The notes beneath the pieces were generated by a model. It was not told where the DNA came from. It made no database searches and was given only the letters and a program-made list of their open reading frames with translations. Of a stretch of DNA of 64,000 nucleotides, positions 34,813 to 45,964 are shown in pieces. This DNA is from Maratus speciosus (lineage: Eukaryota; Arthropoda; Arachnida; Araneae; Salticidae): NCBI GenBank assembly GCA_963932465.1, contig OZ010800.1, forward strand, positions 29,452,852 through 29,516,851. The letters run 5' to 3'. A program made the translations under genes and the position numbers. Numbering within the stretch: position 1 is the stretch's first letter; the number at the start of each line of letters is the position of its first letter.

Positions 34813-35825
34813 TCTATATTATAAAGGACAAACATATCTGTGCGTAACGTATACGGCATTTTGCGAATGGCAACACTTTGAAATTTGAAATAAATTTCTG
34901 TTTTGCAATTTTCGCTGCTGCAAATTTTAAAACTTCTAAACATCGCACATTTTCAATTTTTACACCGTTTTACACAGGAAAAAATGAGCTTTTAAATGTA
35001 ATTTGTTTGAAAGCTGTATCTCAATTTATTTTAGATATATTAATGTTTTTGTAGTTTTTAATACAAATTTTATAATTGTGGCAACTGAAGTACTCCATAT
35101 ATAATGAAAATAAAGGGAAAATAATAGATTACTGCATCTTTTTGTTGCCATTTTCTCATAAAAAATGAAAAAAAAATGAATTAAAATACGTGCTGTGTCA
35201 AGAATTTCGTCTATTAATTAATCAGGTGAATTTTGGTTTTATTTCGTTTTTATTTATCAATTTAATAAATTTTAGTTTATTGCAAACTTACTATACAAAC
35301 GATACTAATGCTGTAGCGGATGCAAATGACGTGATTTGATAAAAAAAAAAAGCGTGCATTTAATTCTTAAAACAGACATATGTTTTATACAAGTGCGTCA
35401 TTTTCACCTTAGTTCCTTTGAAATTCTTCACAAGCGAAAAGGCTTCACTTTTTAAAATAATGTAATCGAAATCGCACACTGATAAAATACAATGTTTTAC
35501 AAAAATTTAGTGTGTCGTTATAGAAGAGTAGTGACATACAGTGTGTATACTCATATCGGAAGTCTTTGTCCAAAAACTAGAATTTTATATTAGAAAACTT
35601 GATGATTCTCGTTTGGATGAATTCGCTTCGCCGAGTTAGACAAGCAAATATAGGAGATCTTGCGGGAATAGTTCGAGTTTTAAAATAAATTAGGTTTCCA
35701 AAGTTTTTGTCCAAAATTCTTCTCAATAATTAAATTTTATTGCTATTGTTTAAGACATCCCACTATTATTTTATCAAAATAACATAAGTTGCTTAATTTA
35801 GTTGTTTATAATTTTATATAATCTA
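34813..35825 (+). mobile_element. Hel-2 5' end and unassigned continuation
   Basis: It begins TCTATATTATAAAGGACAAA, matching the 5' end of the Hel-2 copy at 47462-48540 (reverse strand) and the start at 40952. Homology to Hel-2 is visible for about 170 bp. The rest to 35825 is AT-rich and unassigned, and no Hel-2 3' end is seen. Confidence 0.6.
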
Positions 35826-37235
35826 CTAGGGGGCTCTACCCCCTGGAAGCTGCTCTCGCCAACCAACGTTCAGACACTGCAGAATCTAAAAGCATGCTAA
35901 TCTGATTGCTTTTTAAAAGATTAGAGAAGATTGGAATATACTGTAAAAACCTGCAGCGATCGATCTGTAAACGGGTTTCCATTCAGTTCCATTTGATTGC
36001 AAAAATTTAAGGCAGAACCAGTTGCTGTTAAGACATCCAATGGTTGTCTTCGTGTTTGATTTACAATCTGTTGCCTGTTATATTTAAAATCTGTCGCCAA
36101 ACTGCAAGATTAAATGCCAATAATGATTTATCGTAAATGTCACACTCACTTGACAAGGAAGTTACACGTATTTACGCCATCAAGTGATTTTTACTTCGAC
36201 GTTTTATTTGTATTTCTACTAGTACAACTAATTTATGCAAATTTATTTCTTCTTTCGTTATTTAAAAAAAAATGCCATTTTGTATTATTTGGCGTAAAAT
36301 TTGGCGAAACTGGCTGACTCGAGAAGTAGTACCAATAAAACATTGCTTTGAAGCTGTAATTAAACTTCATGATTTGTTGCATTGTCATATACGTCCCGGA
36401 TTTGGCGTGCATTTTTTTTACGAGAATTTGACGAAAGCCTCATTTTCGAATACCGGTTACATACGTATTTTTAAATTATTTTGAATTATTTGTAAAATGA
36501 AACAACAATAATTTTTAAAAAATTTCATTAATAACTATACAACAAAACAATTTATAACATTTTTTTGTAAATAAAAAGAAAATTAATTCAAATAAACATT
36601 TGTTAATAAATAAGCAAATAGCCGAGTTACCATGGCTGTCAAAATAACGCCATTTTGGCACCAATTACGTGCAGCGTTGCGTCATGACATCTGTGCCTAA
36701 TATTTTTCTTTTCGTTTAGTTAAAAAAAAAAAAAAAAGAAACAAGTGAAAGCCATTTATTTTAAATGTTTCAATTTTAAATGAAAGTTTTGTATTAAATA
36801 AAATGATAATTAAATACAAATTGAACTATGAATAAAAGTAACATGATACATTTCTTAGCATGCATTTAAGGGAGGCCAAACTTGTCGCTAAATAACCTTT
36901 TCTAAAATATGAAAAAAAATATATCTGTTATGATTAAAATTTGAGTTGCCATCATTAGAAAAAAGTATATAAAATTAGAAAAAAAAATAATATTTCAAAA
37001 AGTAATTCGAATATAAAATTCTAATTCCAGATTTGAGATTTGCGGATAAATACGGATTTTGGTGTTAATGTTATTGCAAAGTATTCCATATATAAGGAGA
37101 AATCGCAGAGAAACGTAATCAGTTGTTTAATCAGTCGTTTCATAGAATCGTTTCATAATTTCGTTACATTTCAGTCGTTTCATGACATCCGTTTCATAAA
37201 TTCGTTTCATTAATATTATATATATATAGGGTAGA
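35826..37235 (-). mobile_element. Non-autonomous Helitron, family Hel-1, copy e
   Basis: The left edge CTAGGGGGCTCTACCCCC is the reverse of the Hel-1 3' hairpin and CTAG. The right edge GGGTAGA then T is the reverse of A|TCTACCC. At 1.41 kb it is the shortest complete copy. It holds a 5'-truncated MITE-P (36086-36333) and a degraded MITE-M (about 36370-36695). Small frames at 36114-36484 are not recognised. Confidence 0.8.
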
Positions 37236-37249
37236 TATATATTTAAAAC

Positions 37250-37300
37250 AAAAAGCTGCTTTTTAGTCATCTTCCCTGAGCTTTCTGCTGAACAAATTTT

Positions 37301-37339
<39 letters not shown>

Positions 37340-38110
37340 TAACTGAAAGCTCTTCATTTGTAGATGTACTTGCAGTACCTGTTTTTTTTTCTTAAATATC
37401 CCCATTTTTATATTTTAATTTTAATTGTATTTTTTGAAATTTCTGCAAAATGGTTGTAATTAGATAGCTTTCATTATTTCAGGGAAGATAGTAATAATGA
37501 TGTTTATTCATCTTTATTCACGCCATTTTCCTATAGATATTCTAAATTGTTCATAAAAATTGTTGTATAAGGTTAAGTGGCGCAAAACGGAAAATGACGT
37601 TTTTCTCATAAAGTTTCTTTCCTTCTGAATGTGTATTGATACTAAGTTTCAGACACTAGGGGAAATGTTTAAGTAAGTGAAAATGACGTCATGTTTAATT
37701 GAAAACGATCCTTTTCTTAGATAAAGTTAAGCATTTTAACACAAATGCGCCTGAAAAGCACAAATCAGGCAATTTTTATATCCGGTACTGAGATTAGAAT
37801 CGCAAGATAATAGTGCAGCTGTTCACAAGCGAAGAAGTTGCTGACAATCGTGACTTCAAGTTTTGAGTTAAATGATTTTAAAATGATCAAATTAAAATAC
37901 CATTTTTTTAAAAAAAGTGAAAATGGACATGAGAAGTGCGCATGCAAATTTTGAGAAAGCGAAAATGATGTTGCGTTTAGATTTCGTTGAGAAAAATTCT
38001 ATGATCGTGTTTAAGTGGAATTAATTTTGCTGTTTTTCATTCTGGAATACCAAGAATAAGAGCCTCAAATGATAACTTCTTCATAATAACTGATCGTTAT
38101 TATGTTTCAC
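37250..38110 (+). repeat. Dispersed repeat D, copy 1
   Basis: It is the inverted counterpart of about 48555-49375. Shared marks are AGCTTTCTGCTGAACA, GGAAAATGACG, CGTGACTTCAAGTTTTGAG and AATAAGAGCCTCAA. No coding sequence. Copy 1 abuts a Hel-1 5' end and copy 2 a Hel-2 5' end. Confidence 0.7.
37304..37335. repeat. (AT)n microsatellite
   Basis: Perfect dinucleotide run just outside Hel-1e. Similar runs sit at 42602-42635 and about 44974-45015, on both sides of Hel-1f. Confidence 0.9.
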
Positions 38111-38130
38111 CGATTACGTATATATCTATT

Positions 38131-38739
38131 AAACAAAAACCTAATTTGAAGAACAAATTAAAAGAACAAAATTTATTTCCTACATTATTTAAGCCCGAGA
38201 AAAGGACATATATTAAGATATTTCATTCAATTCGTTCTACATTTGATGTTAAATTTTTGTAATCAATAAGTTAAACTAATTGAACATTAAAATATAAAAA
38301 TAAAATTCATACAACATGATACTTTAAACACCCTAAAAACTTAGATTCCTTTCAAATGAAATCGAAATAAATCTTAGGCGTTTTACATTTTTCAATTGTA
38401 AATATTTGTATTGCAGATTTTTGTATTATATTTATGATGATTGTACATAAAATGATAGGATACATGGAAAATAAAAAAAACTTTAAAAAATTCTAAAATT
38501 TATTTCGATTTCATTGGAACGGAATCCAAGTTTTTAGGGTGTTTAAAGTATCATGTTGTATGAATTTTATTTTTATTTTTTAATGTTCAATTGGTTTAAC
38601 TTATTAGTTACAAAAATTTAATATTAAATGGAGAAGGAATTGAATGAAATATCTTAATATCTGTCCCTTATCGGGCTTAAACAATGTAGGAAATAAATTT
38701 TGTTTTTTTAATTTGTTCTTCAAATTAGGTTTTTGTTTA
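38131..38739. mobile_element. Foldback element, 239-bp arms
   Basis: Left arm 38131-38369 and right arm 38501-38739 are inverted copies around a 131-bp spacer. The ends are AAACAAAAACCTAATTTGAA and its mirror. A second copy enters the window at base 1. Non-coding. Confidence 0.88.
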
Positions 38740-38966
38740 ATATGTCAAGTTTTTTAATAACTAATGCATTCAGACAAACACATTTCAAAATTAATACAGG
38801 GTACCATTATCAGGCTTTGATTCATGCGGTATCGTATCACAATTTGTGATGCAATTTACTTATGTATAATTCAAAATCTTGCACCAGTGCAGTAATGCAA
38901 GTTGCTGTACTTTGGGCAAAAACTTCCAATCTGAACGTAAAAAATATGTTTGAAAATGTCATTTTT
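38740..38966. other. Unassigned DNA
   Basis: No feature recognised. Confidence 0.4.
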
Positions 38967-40501
38967 AGGGTTTCGTTCATCTGACGAAACCCTATTCGTC
39001 TCGCTCCTCTGTCTGCCTGTCCGTCTGTCCGTCACAGAGCCCGTTCTCAGAAACTATACATGTTGGAGACTTGAAATTTTGCATACTTATAGCTGAACAC
39101 CACACATCATACGACAAATCATAAAATTTTGAAAAAGTCGTATATTTAACCCTTTGGGCTCCCACATGTGTATTTTAAACAATTATTTCTAAATGAGCCC
39201 CTAATTAGGTTGGAGGCGTGAAATTTTGCGTACTTATAGCTGGGCACATCAGATCAAATGACAAATCATAAAATTTTGAAAAAGTCGCACATTTAGCCCT
39301 TTGGACTCCCACATGTGTATTTTAAACAATACTTTCTATGTGAGCCCCTAATTAGGTTGGTGGCGTGAAATTTTGCATACTTATAGCTGAACACCTCACA
39401 TCAAATGACAAATCATAAAATTTTGAAAAAGTTGTAAATTTAATCCTCTGGAGTCTCATATGTGTATTTTAAACAATCCTTTCTAAGTGATCCCCTAATT
39501 AGGTTGGAGGCGTGAAAATTTACATACTTAAAGCTGAACACCTCACATCAAACGACAAATCATAAAATTTTGAAAAAGTCATACATTTAACCCTGTGGGC
39601 TCCCACATGTGTATTTTAAACAATTCTTTTCTAAGTAAGCCCATAATTAGGTTGGAGGCGTGAAATTTTGCATACTTATAGTTGAGCACCTCAAATTAAA
39701 CGACAAATCATAAAATTTAAAAAAAATCTTACATTTAACCTTTTCGGTTCCCACATGTGTATTTTAAACAATTCTTTCTAAGTGAGACACTATTTAGGTA
39801 GGAGGGGTGAAATTTTGCATACTTATAGCTGAACACCATCATGCGACAAATCATAAAATTTTGAAGAAGTCGTACATTTAACCCTTTGGGCTCCCACATG
39901 CGCATTTTAAGCAATTTTTTCTAACTGAGCCCCTTATTAAATTGGAGATTTGAAATTTTGTATACTTATAGCAGAACACCTGAGGCCAGGCGACAAATCA
40001 TAAAATCTTGGAAAAGTCTTACTTTTAACCCTTTGAGCTACCACATATGTATTTAAAGCAATTCTTTCTAAGAGAGCCCTAATTAAGTTGGATACATGAA
40101 TTTTTGCATATGTATAGCTGAATACCTCAGACCACACGACAAATCATAAAATTTTCAAAAAGTCTTATATTATTTACTCTTCCGGGCTCTAACTTGTGTA
40201 TTTTAAGCAATTTTTCTAACCTCCGCCCTTTTCACGTGGGGAGCACTTTTCTAATTTTCTACTAACTCTACCGCCAGTGAGGCACTTATCTCGGGTGCTA
40301 TGGGACCAATCCCCTCGACTAATATATCTACGAATAGTATGTAAAAAGGAGTTTCGTTCGGATAGAGGTTTGTTTAGAATAGAGTGCGCCCCTGGTTGCG
40401 AAATATGGAACTAACAGATTTTTCAAAAAGGATAAAATGTTTTGAAAGGAATATTAAACGAAACCCTCTGTACGATCTGTGATGACACTTACCCACTTGT
40501 T
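38967..40501 (+). mobile_element. T147a element, complete copy with about eight 147-bp units
   Basis: It opens with a hairpin, AGGGTTTCGT and ACGAAACCCT around TCATCTG, then the CTGTCTGCCTGTCCGTCTG box, TCTCAGAAACTAT and TTGAAATTTTGCAT. The mark CCCACATGTG recurs at 39161, 39308, 39455, 39602, 39750, 39893, 40040 and 40187: spacings of 147, 147, 147, 148, 143, 147 and 147. It ends CCCACTTGTT, as does the inverted copy at 13563. No protein is recognised. Confidence 0.87.
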
Positions 40502-40880
40502 ATTTCTACTATGACGTCATATTCAATTTCTTTTTAATTCTTGGAAAAACTATTTCAGTAATTTTTCACGTGAAAAGAATTCAACTAAAAATAGACAAAT
40601 TATTAGTACGGCTTTTGAATTACTGGCAACAATGAAAAAAAAAGAGGTTAAATTTTATTGGAAAAATGTCCGTTGATTCTCAATAAAAAAAAACGAAATT
40701 TGGAATTATTAAAAAAACATTTGAAAAATTTAATCACCCATATGCAAAAGCATTTTATCATCCGTTTTGACTCTCACGTCAGGCAAACATTTTCACACTT
40801 TAAATTTATAATATTATTAGAATTAGTAAAGAAAAAAAATGAGTGACATCAGGGACAAAAAGGTGGGAAGAAAAAAAGGA
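40502..40880 (+). repeat. Dispersed repeat G, copy 2
   Basis: It aligns to 31270-31690 (see that entry) and directly abuts the end of T147a. The 62-codon frame at 40658-40846 is not recognised. Confidence 0.6.
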
Positions 40881-40951
40881 AAAAGTTATGACCTCCATAG
40901 GCTTTTCTATGTTAAATTAACATTGAGAATTGACACTGGAAATAAATATGC

Positions 40952-41105
40952 TCAAATATTATAAAAGACAAACGTATCTGTGTGTAAAGCACGTCATTTT
41001 GCTAATTGCAACACTTCACGGTCAAATTTCGGTTTTGAAAATTTTGCAACTGCAATTTTTAATCTTCACATAAACGTACATTTTTAATTTTTAGAATGTC
41101 GCACA
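40952..41105 (+). mobile_element. Hel-2 5' end fragment
   Basis: TCAAATATTATAAAAGACAA followed by CGTATCTGTGTGTAAAGC matches the Hel-2 5' region. Near 41100 the text switches to CGCACAGTGGAGTATTT with TTAGCCGGCC. That block recurs inverted at about 45110-45155, next to another Hel-2 piece. Confidence 0.65.
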
Positions 41106-42360
41106 GTGGAGTATTTTTCGAATTTAGCCGGCCAAAAGTCAATTTTTCGAAAATCAGTTGAGGAGAGAAAAATGTAGCTAATTATAAAGATAAATAGATG
41201 GGGATTCACCGTATATTTATTTTTTTTTCTGTTGTGCGAAAAAATTGGTACCAGGGAAGGTCAAACTTGTTTGTTGCAGTAAGTTTTTTATTTGTACTTT
41301 AAAGTCCCATTTTGTGCCTGTTTATTTCACTGTGATTTTTTCCCCATAAACTTTTGCTTATACCGTATAGTTCTTGATTCTGAAAGCCCGTGTATATAGG
41401 TTTACGTTCCACATGAATATATTTATATTTTTTAATTTAAAAGATATGATAAAACGACATAAAATGTGCCGTATATTTTTTTAATTTGTGTTGTTGATTT
41501 CAATGTTCTATAAAACATTTGTTATACATCAGGTTGGATCAGGATGATCTTTTTTACTCTAAATGAGAGTTCAAGGTATGTAGTTAATAATTTTGAAAAT
41601 TGTAGCTGCGAAAAACTTCGATTTTAGAATTCCTTTCAAACACACAACTGTATGTTCCTATAAATGACAATTTTTGAATTTCCCTTTCGATTTTAAAAGT
41701 ATTCTACAAGAGATAAATTGAAATTATTGTCAGAATGTGTCGTCTGCGGACATAAAAAAGTTCCAATTTACATATGTGACCCATAAGTTTTTTTTAACAA
41801 CAGTCTGCGCCTGTTTCTGAAGTTCTATGTTACATTTTTATGTTCTAAATTTAAAAATGATATATGTTATCTTAGAAAATGTTGCGCTGTTTTAGTTTAC
41901 ATCTTATAAATTCTGCTTCGTAAATACATCTAGTATTTAATTATGTAATGTGAAAGTCCAGTTAAATATATTTATATATTCCGCATGAATATGTTTATAT
42001 TTATTTATTTAAAATATTTTATAAAGAAGCAAAAAATCTATTGAATATGTTTGAAATTCGTGTTTTTAATTTCAATATTCTATAAAAAATTTGTTACACT
42101 TCCCGATGAGTCCAAATGATTTTTTTATACTTTAAATGAGATCTTGATATTTAATTAATAACGTTGAAAACAATATCTACGAATAATCGGTAATTTGGAA
42201 TACTTTATTTTAAAGATTTAATAGTTACAGATAAAAAAAAAATTCTAAACTTAGTTTAGAAGTTTGATGAACAATGCGCTCTCAGGAATTATTTTTCTAA
42301 TAAAACCTTTTTGAAATGACCAGGAAAAACAAAATTTGTTTCATTTTCTTCTAAGAAGTT
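41106..42360. other. Unassigned AT-rich DNA
   Basis: No gene recognised. It begins with the CACAGTGGAGTATTT/GGCCGGCTAAA block shared with about 45110-45155, probably another repeat. Confidence 0.4.
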
Positions 42361-42497
42361 GGTCGCTCTAGGAGGTAGTTCAACTGGGGTGGTCTCTGAA
42401 TGGAGGTAAAATTAGTATTGAGCCTATGGGAATACATTTCGTTCCATGAAAAAATGGTCGTTCAGGGAGGTGGTCGCACAAGGAGGTTTCACTGTAT
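42361..42497 (-). mobile_element. Terminal fragment of a DNA transposon (pogo/Tc1-like?)
   Basis: It ends GTCGCACAAGGAGGTTTCAC followed by TGTA. Its reverse, TACAGTGAAACCTCC, resembles terminal repeats of pogo/Tc1-mariner type that I know from other animals. The opposite end is not in the window. Low-confidence family call. Confidence 0.35.
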
Positions 42498-42598
42498 ATG
42501 ACAAAATACATTTGTATTGACGGACAGAATACAATATATTCACTAATATTCTGTTGCATTAAAGTCATTTTTACATGTTACAATGGTTTCCATATACC

Positions 42599-42636
<38 letters not shown>

Positions 42637-43180
42637 TAGGGGGCTCTGCCCCCTGCAAGCTACGTTCGCCAACCCCGTTCAGACAGCGCACAATCTAAAA
42701 ATCTAATGGGTTTTAAAAATATTAGAGAAGATTAAATTATACTGAAAAAGGTGTGCAGATCTCCCTGTAAACGGGTTTCCATTCAATTGCCTTTGATTGC
42801 AAAAATTTAACGGAGAATCAGTTGCTGTTAAGACATCCAATGGTTGTTTTCGTTTTTTTAATAAGGAGGATCAGTTAAACATTTGAAAAGAAGCTAAAAT
42901 AAAATGAATTAAGTATTCAGAGTCTTTGTCAACCGATATTTTAAAACAATCTCTATAACAATAGCCTAAATCATGTGACTATCATCAACAGTTCCGGGCG
43001 GAACACTTTGCTTTTTATACTCTAGGTGCCATTTTGATACTTTAATGTTATCCAGGCACGGGTGATAAGTCGCCAAATATTATTCTATCCCCATCATTTC
43101 ATCTATATTATAATAGTTCAAGTCATCAAATGCCATAAGCAAATACGATCTGATCCCTTCGCCTTTCATATGAAGGTTTG

Positions 43181-43382
43181 GAACAAATGTCATATACGCC
43201 CCATATTGGCGCGATAATTTTCAACGCCAATTTGGGGAACGCATTAACAGCGTAAATAACAACATCCGGCTTACCATATCAAGCAAAATAATACTTTGAC
43301 GCCAGTTAAGTACCCGTTGCGTATATGACATTGGCGTCAGAAAAAAATCGCGCCAATATGGGGCCGTATGTGACATCTGTGC
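43181..43382. mobile_element. MITE related to the 187-bp MITE, in Hel-1f
   Basis: Ends GGAACAAATGTCATATACG and the inverted ATGTGACATCTGTGCC, with inner mirrored blocks ATATTGGCGCGAT and ATCGCGCCAATAT. Length is close to the copy at 16460-16646. No clear duplication. Confidence 0.7.
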
Positions 43383-43535
43383 CGAAAGTAAAAAAAAAGC
43401 CGGGTGCAAATCTCGTCAATATCTTTTTTTTTTCAATTCGCCAGTTAGCATTTTTTTTATTGTTCGAGTGGTAAATTAAAACATTGATTTGAAGTTGACA
43501 TTAAATGTCATGGTTTGTTACATAATTTAATATTT

Positions 43536-44174
43536 CGCCAGATGTCATATCGCATGTTTGGCATGATTTTTTTTTTGATTTTTTTTTTTTTTATTTTTTT
43601 TTTTTTTACGAAAAGTTGACAAAAACGTCGTTTTCGAATACCAGTTACATATGTATTTTTGGTACTACTTAGTTATCACGTCGACAAAAAATCTATCACC
43701 AAACTATAAGATTAAATGCCAATAATGGTTGATGGTAAATGTCACATTCACTTGACTTTTAGCAAGTTACACGTGTTTACGTTATCAAGTGATTTTTATT
43801 TCGACGTTTTATTTTTATATTTATTAATGTTATACTAATTTATTTGTTCTTTCGTTATTTAAAATAAAAATTTTGTCAATCTGTACAATTTGGCGAGTGG
43901 TTTGGCGATTTATATAATTTGCGAAATTGGTTCACTGAATAACTACTACATTGTACCTTATTTTTTAATTATTTTCTATTATTTCCAAAAGGAAATAACA
44001 AAAAAATAATTAATTACTATAGAACAAAATAATTTATACAAATTTAAAAGAGAAAAAAAAAGTAAATATACATTTATTATTAAATAAACAACAATAGCCG
44101 GGTTACCATGTCTATCAAAATAATACCATTTGTGCGCCAATTAGGTACCCCGGTGCGTATATGACATCTGTACC
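43536..44174. mobile_element. MITE-M copy with nested MITE-P, in Hel-1f
   Basis: Flanked exactly by TAATATTT at 43528-43535 and 44175-44182. Left end CGCCAGATGTCATAT is degraded; right end GCGTATATGACATCTGTACC is good. MITE-P (about 43661-43954, starting GGTACTACTT) sits inside after GTATTTTT, explaining the 639-bp length against 325 bp at 46509. A 47-T run (44192-44238) lies just outside. Confidence 0.85.
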
Positions 44175-44190
44175 TAATATTTTTCTTTTC

Positions 44191-44191
<1 letters not shown>

Positions 44192-44238
<47 letters not shown>
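44192..44238. repeat. Poly-T tract (47 T)
   Basis: Uninterrupted T run within Hel-1f. The 70- and 80-codon frames crossing it on either strand are low-complexity artefacts. Confidence 0.95.
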
Positions 44239-44243
<5 letters not shown>

Positions 44244-44590
44244 AGTGAAAGCCATTAATTTAAATGTTTCATTTTTAAATGAAAGTTTTGTATTTAATAA
44301 AATTATAACGAAATACAAAAAAAGCATTGTTCTTAGTATAGATTTAAAGGAGGCCAAACTGTCGCCAAATTAATTTAAAATAGTAACCTTTTCTGAATTA
44401 TGAAAAAAAAATGTCTGTTATGATTAAAATTTGAGTTGCCATCATTAGAAAAAATGTATTTAAAATTAGAAAAAAAAATAATATTTCGAAAATTAATTCG
44501 AATTTAAAAATTCTAATACCAGTTTTGAGATCTGTGGATCAACACGGATTTTTGGTGTTAATTTCATCGCAAAGTATTCCATATTTTAGG

Positions 44591-44827
44591 GTTGGGTTGA
44601 TTGTTGACGGCCGATTATCTACTCGAGGGATATAGGCCAAGGGAGAGTGCCCTTCGTGGGGGTCTTTCTAAGGGAACCTAACACGTATTTACGCATGGAA
44701 AATCCAAGGCTTCGAAGAAAACAACGAAAACTCCGAAACGGTTAGGCCGACGGGCGCGATTGGGTTCGAACCCAGCACCTCCCGTCTACCAGCTTCGAGA
44801 GCAGAACCTCTCAGCCACTGGTGGGGC
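44591..44827 (-). mobile_element. tRNA-derived SINE
   Basis: On the minus strand a tRNA-like head reads TGGCTGAGAGG (A box) and, about 45 bp on, GGTTCGAACCC (B box), the internal pol III promoter. A body of about 150 bp follows, ending CAATCAACCCAACCC. The unit is flanked by an exact 13-bp duplication TCCATATTTTAGG at 44578-44590 and 44828-44840, showing insertion by target-primed reverse transcription into Hel-1f. It is much more GC-rich than its surroundings. It lacks a credible full cloverleaf, so it is not called as a tRNA gene. Source tRNA not determined. Confidence 0.88.
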
Positions 44828-44976
44828 TCCATATTTTAGGAGAAATCGCCGTGAAACAAAGTCAGTTGTTTAATCGGTCGATTCAAAGAATCGATACATT
44901 TCAGGCGTTTCATATATTCGTTTCATATATTCGTTTCATAAATTCGTTTCATTAGGATTTTATATAGATGGGGTAT

Positions 44977-45139
44977 ATATATATATATTTATATATATAT
45001 ATATATATATATATAATGTATTTTTCAAAGAAAACCACTAAAAAGTGATAGTAATAAGATAAACTAATCAATAATAAACTTTAGTCCAATATTTCAGTAA
45101 GAAATATTTTTGGCCGGCTAAATCCACCAAATACTCCAC
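44977..45139. repeat. (AT)n run and unassigned junction
   Basis: An AT dinucleotide run (to about 45015) borders Hel-1f, then short unassigned sequence, then GGCCGGCTAAATCC at about 45113, the block also seen near 41120. Confidence 0.6.
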
Positions 45140-45964
45140 TGTGCGTCGTTTAGGGGAAAAATCTAATTTCAAATGCATTTTGCTTAAAGACTTTCTCTTA
45201 ATTGATTTATTATGTTTTAAAAAGTAAATTTCAAGCATGATTTTTTGTAATTTATGTAATCACGAGCGGGCTTTAATACGTAATATTAATAAACATTTTG
45301 CACATAAAGTAGTAAAAATTGTTCAGCATTTATTTCTGGCTAATTTTCCGCAACGAAATTAATACTTCCTCTATAATTAAATAAAAGAATAATATTTAAA
45401 AATCACATCTGCAATCGAACAATTTAAATTTTTAGACAGCGAAACGGGAAAAAAAAAGATTGTCTATGGTTTTAAAAACAATTTTCAAGCATGAAATATT
45501 TTTTAAATTATCTCTATTGCGTGGAGCTCGTTTAAGAAAGATTAATCCATTTGCCTTTAAAATAATATAAAGACTTCATCATTTTTTACAGCTAATGTTC
45601 CATAAAAAGAACTTCCTCTATGAATAAATAAATAAAATAATATAAACAAAACACAAATTTAACAGACATGCAATTGAAGCATGTGCTTAAAGCTCTGAAA
45701 TTATCAGAAATCAAAAGGAGGTCGTAAGTAGCAAAATCGTGGGTTGATAACTCTTAGCATGCAACTAATATACAAATATGGCTTTTAATAAATTTCAAAA
45801 CTTTATTCGATTGTCTAATTCATATTTTTCATATGAAAAATGTTTTTTTATTGTTAGTGGGCAATCTAAAATATATACTGCATGTAAAAAAATACTAGTT
45901 TTCAATTTAAAAAAATTCTTTCACCTATGTCCTGTAAACGGGATGCTCGGGTATGATCCCCTAG
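45140..45964 (+). mobile_element. Hel-2 copy, 5'-truncated
   Basis: It aligns in inverted orientation with 47462-48400, e.g. the AGGGGAAAAATCTAATTTCA region and ATCATTTTTTACAGC. It ends GTATGATCCCCTAG before a T, with stem GGGAT/ATCCC, a Helitron-type 3' end distinct from Hel-1. The frame at 45778-46026 crosses the end and is meaningless. Confidence 0.7.

Larger units (their letters stand above)
42636..44976 (-). mobile_element. Non-autonomous Helitron, family Hel-1, copy f
   Basis: Left edge CTAGGGGGCTCTGCCCCC is the clearest 3' hairpin of the family (GGGGGC-AGA-GCCCCC on the minus strand, then CTAG). The right edge is a mutated 5' end (ATACCCCATC in place of TCTACCC). It is bordered by (AT)n on both sides. 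It contains MITE-M with a nested MITE-P, an M-related MITE (about 43181-43382), an unoccupied MITE-P site (43475-43482) and a SINE. No coding sequence. Confidence 0.82.

Noticed and set aside
38967..40501. CRISPR-like array or short-TIR transposon (AGGGTTTCGTT at both ends)
   Set aside because: Units are about 147 bp with no repeat/spacer pattern, and the inverted copy at 13563 shows the homology runs past the right-hand AGGGTTTCGTT, so that is not the end.
44115..44373. Lysine-rich and phenylalanine-rich proteins
   Set aside because: Both strands of a 47-base homopolymer; the same applies to frames across 8624-8655 and 55155-55195.
44591..44827. tRNA gene
   Set aside because: A and B boxes are present, but no full acceptor stem and cloverleaf, and a 150-bp body plus a 13-bp duplication show it is a SINE.
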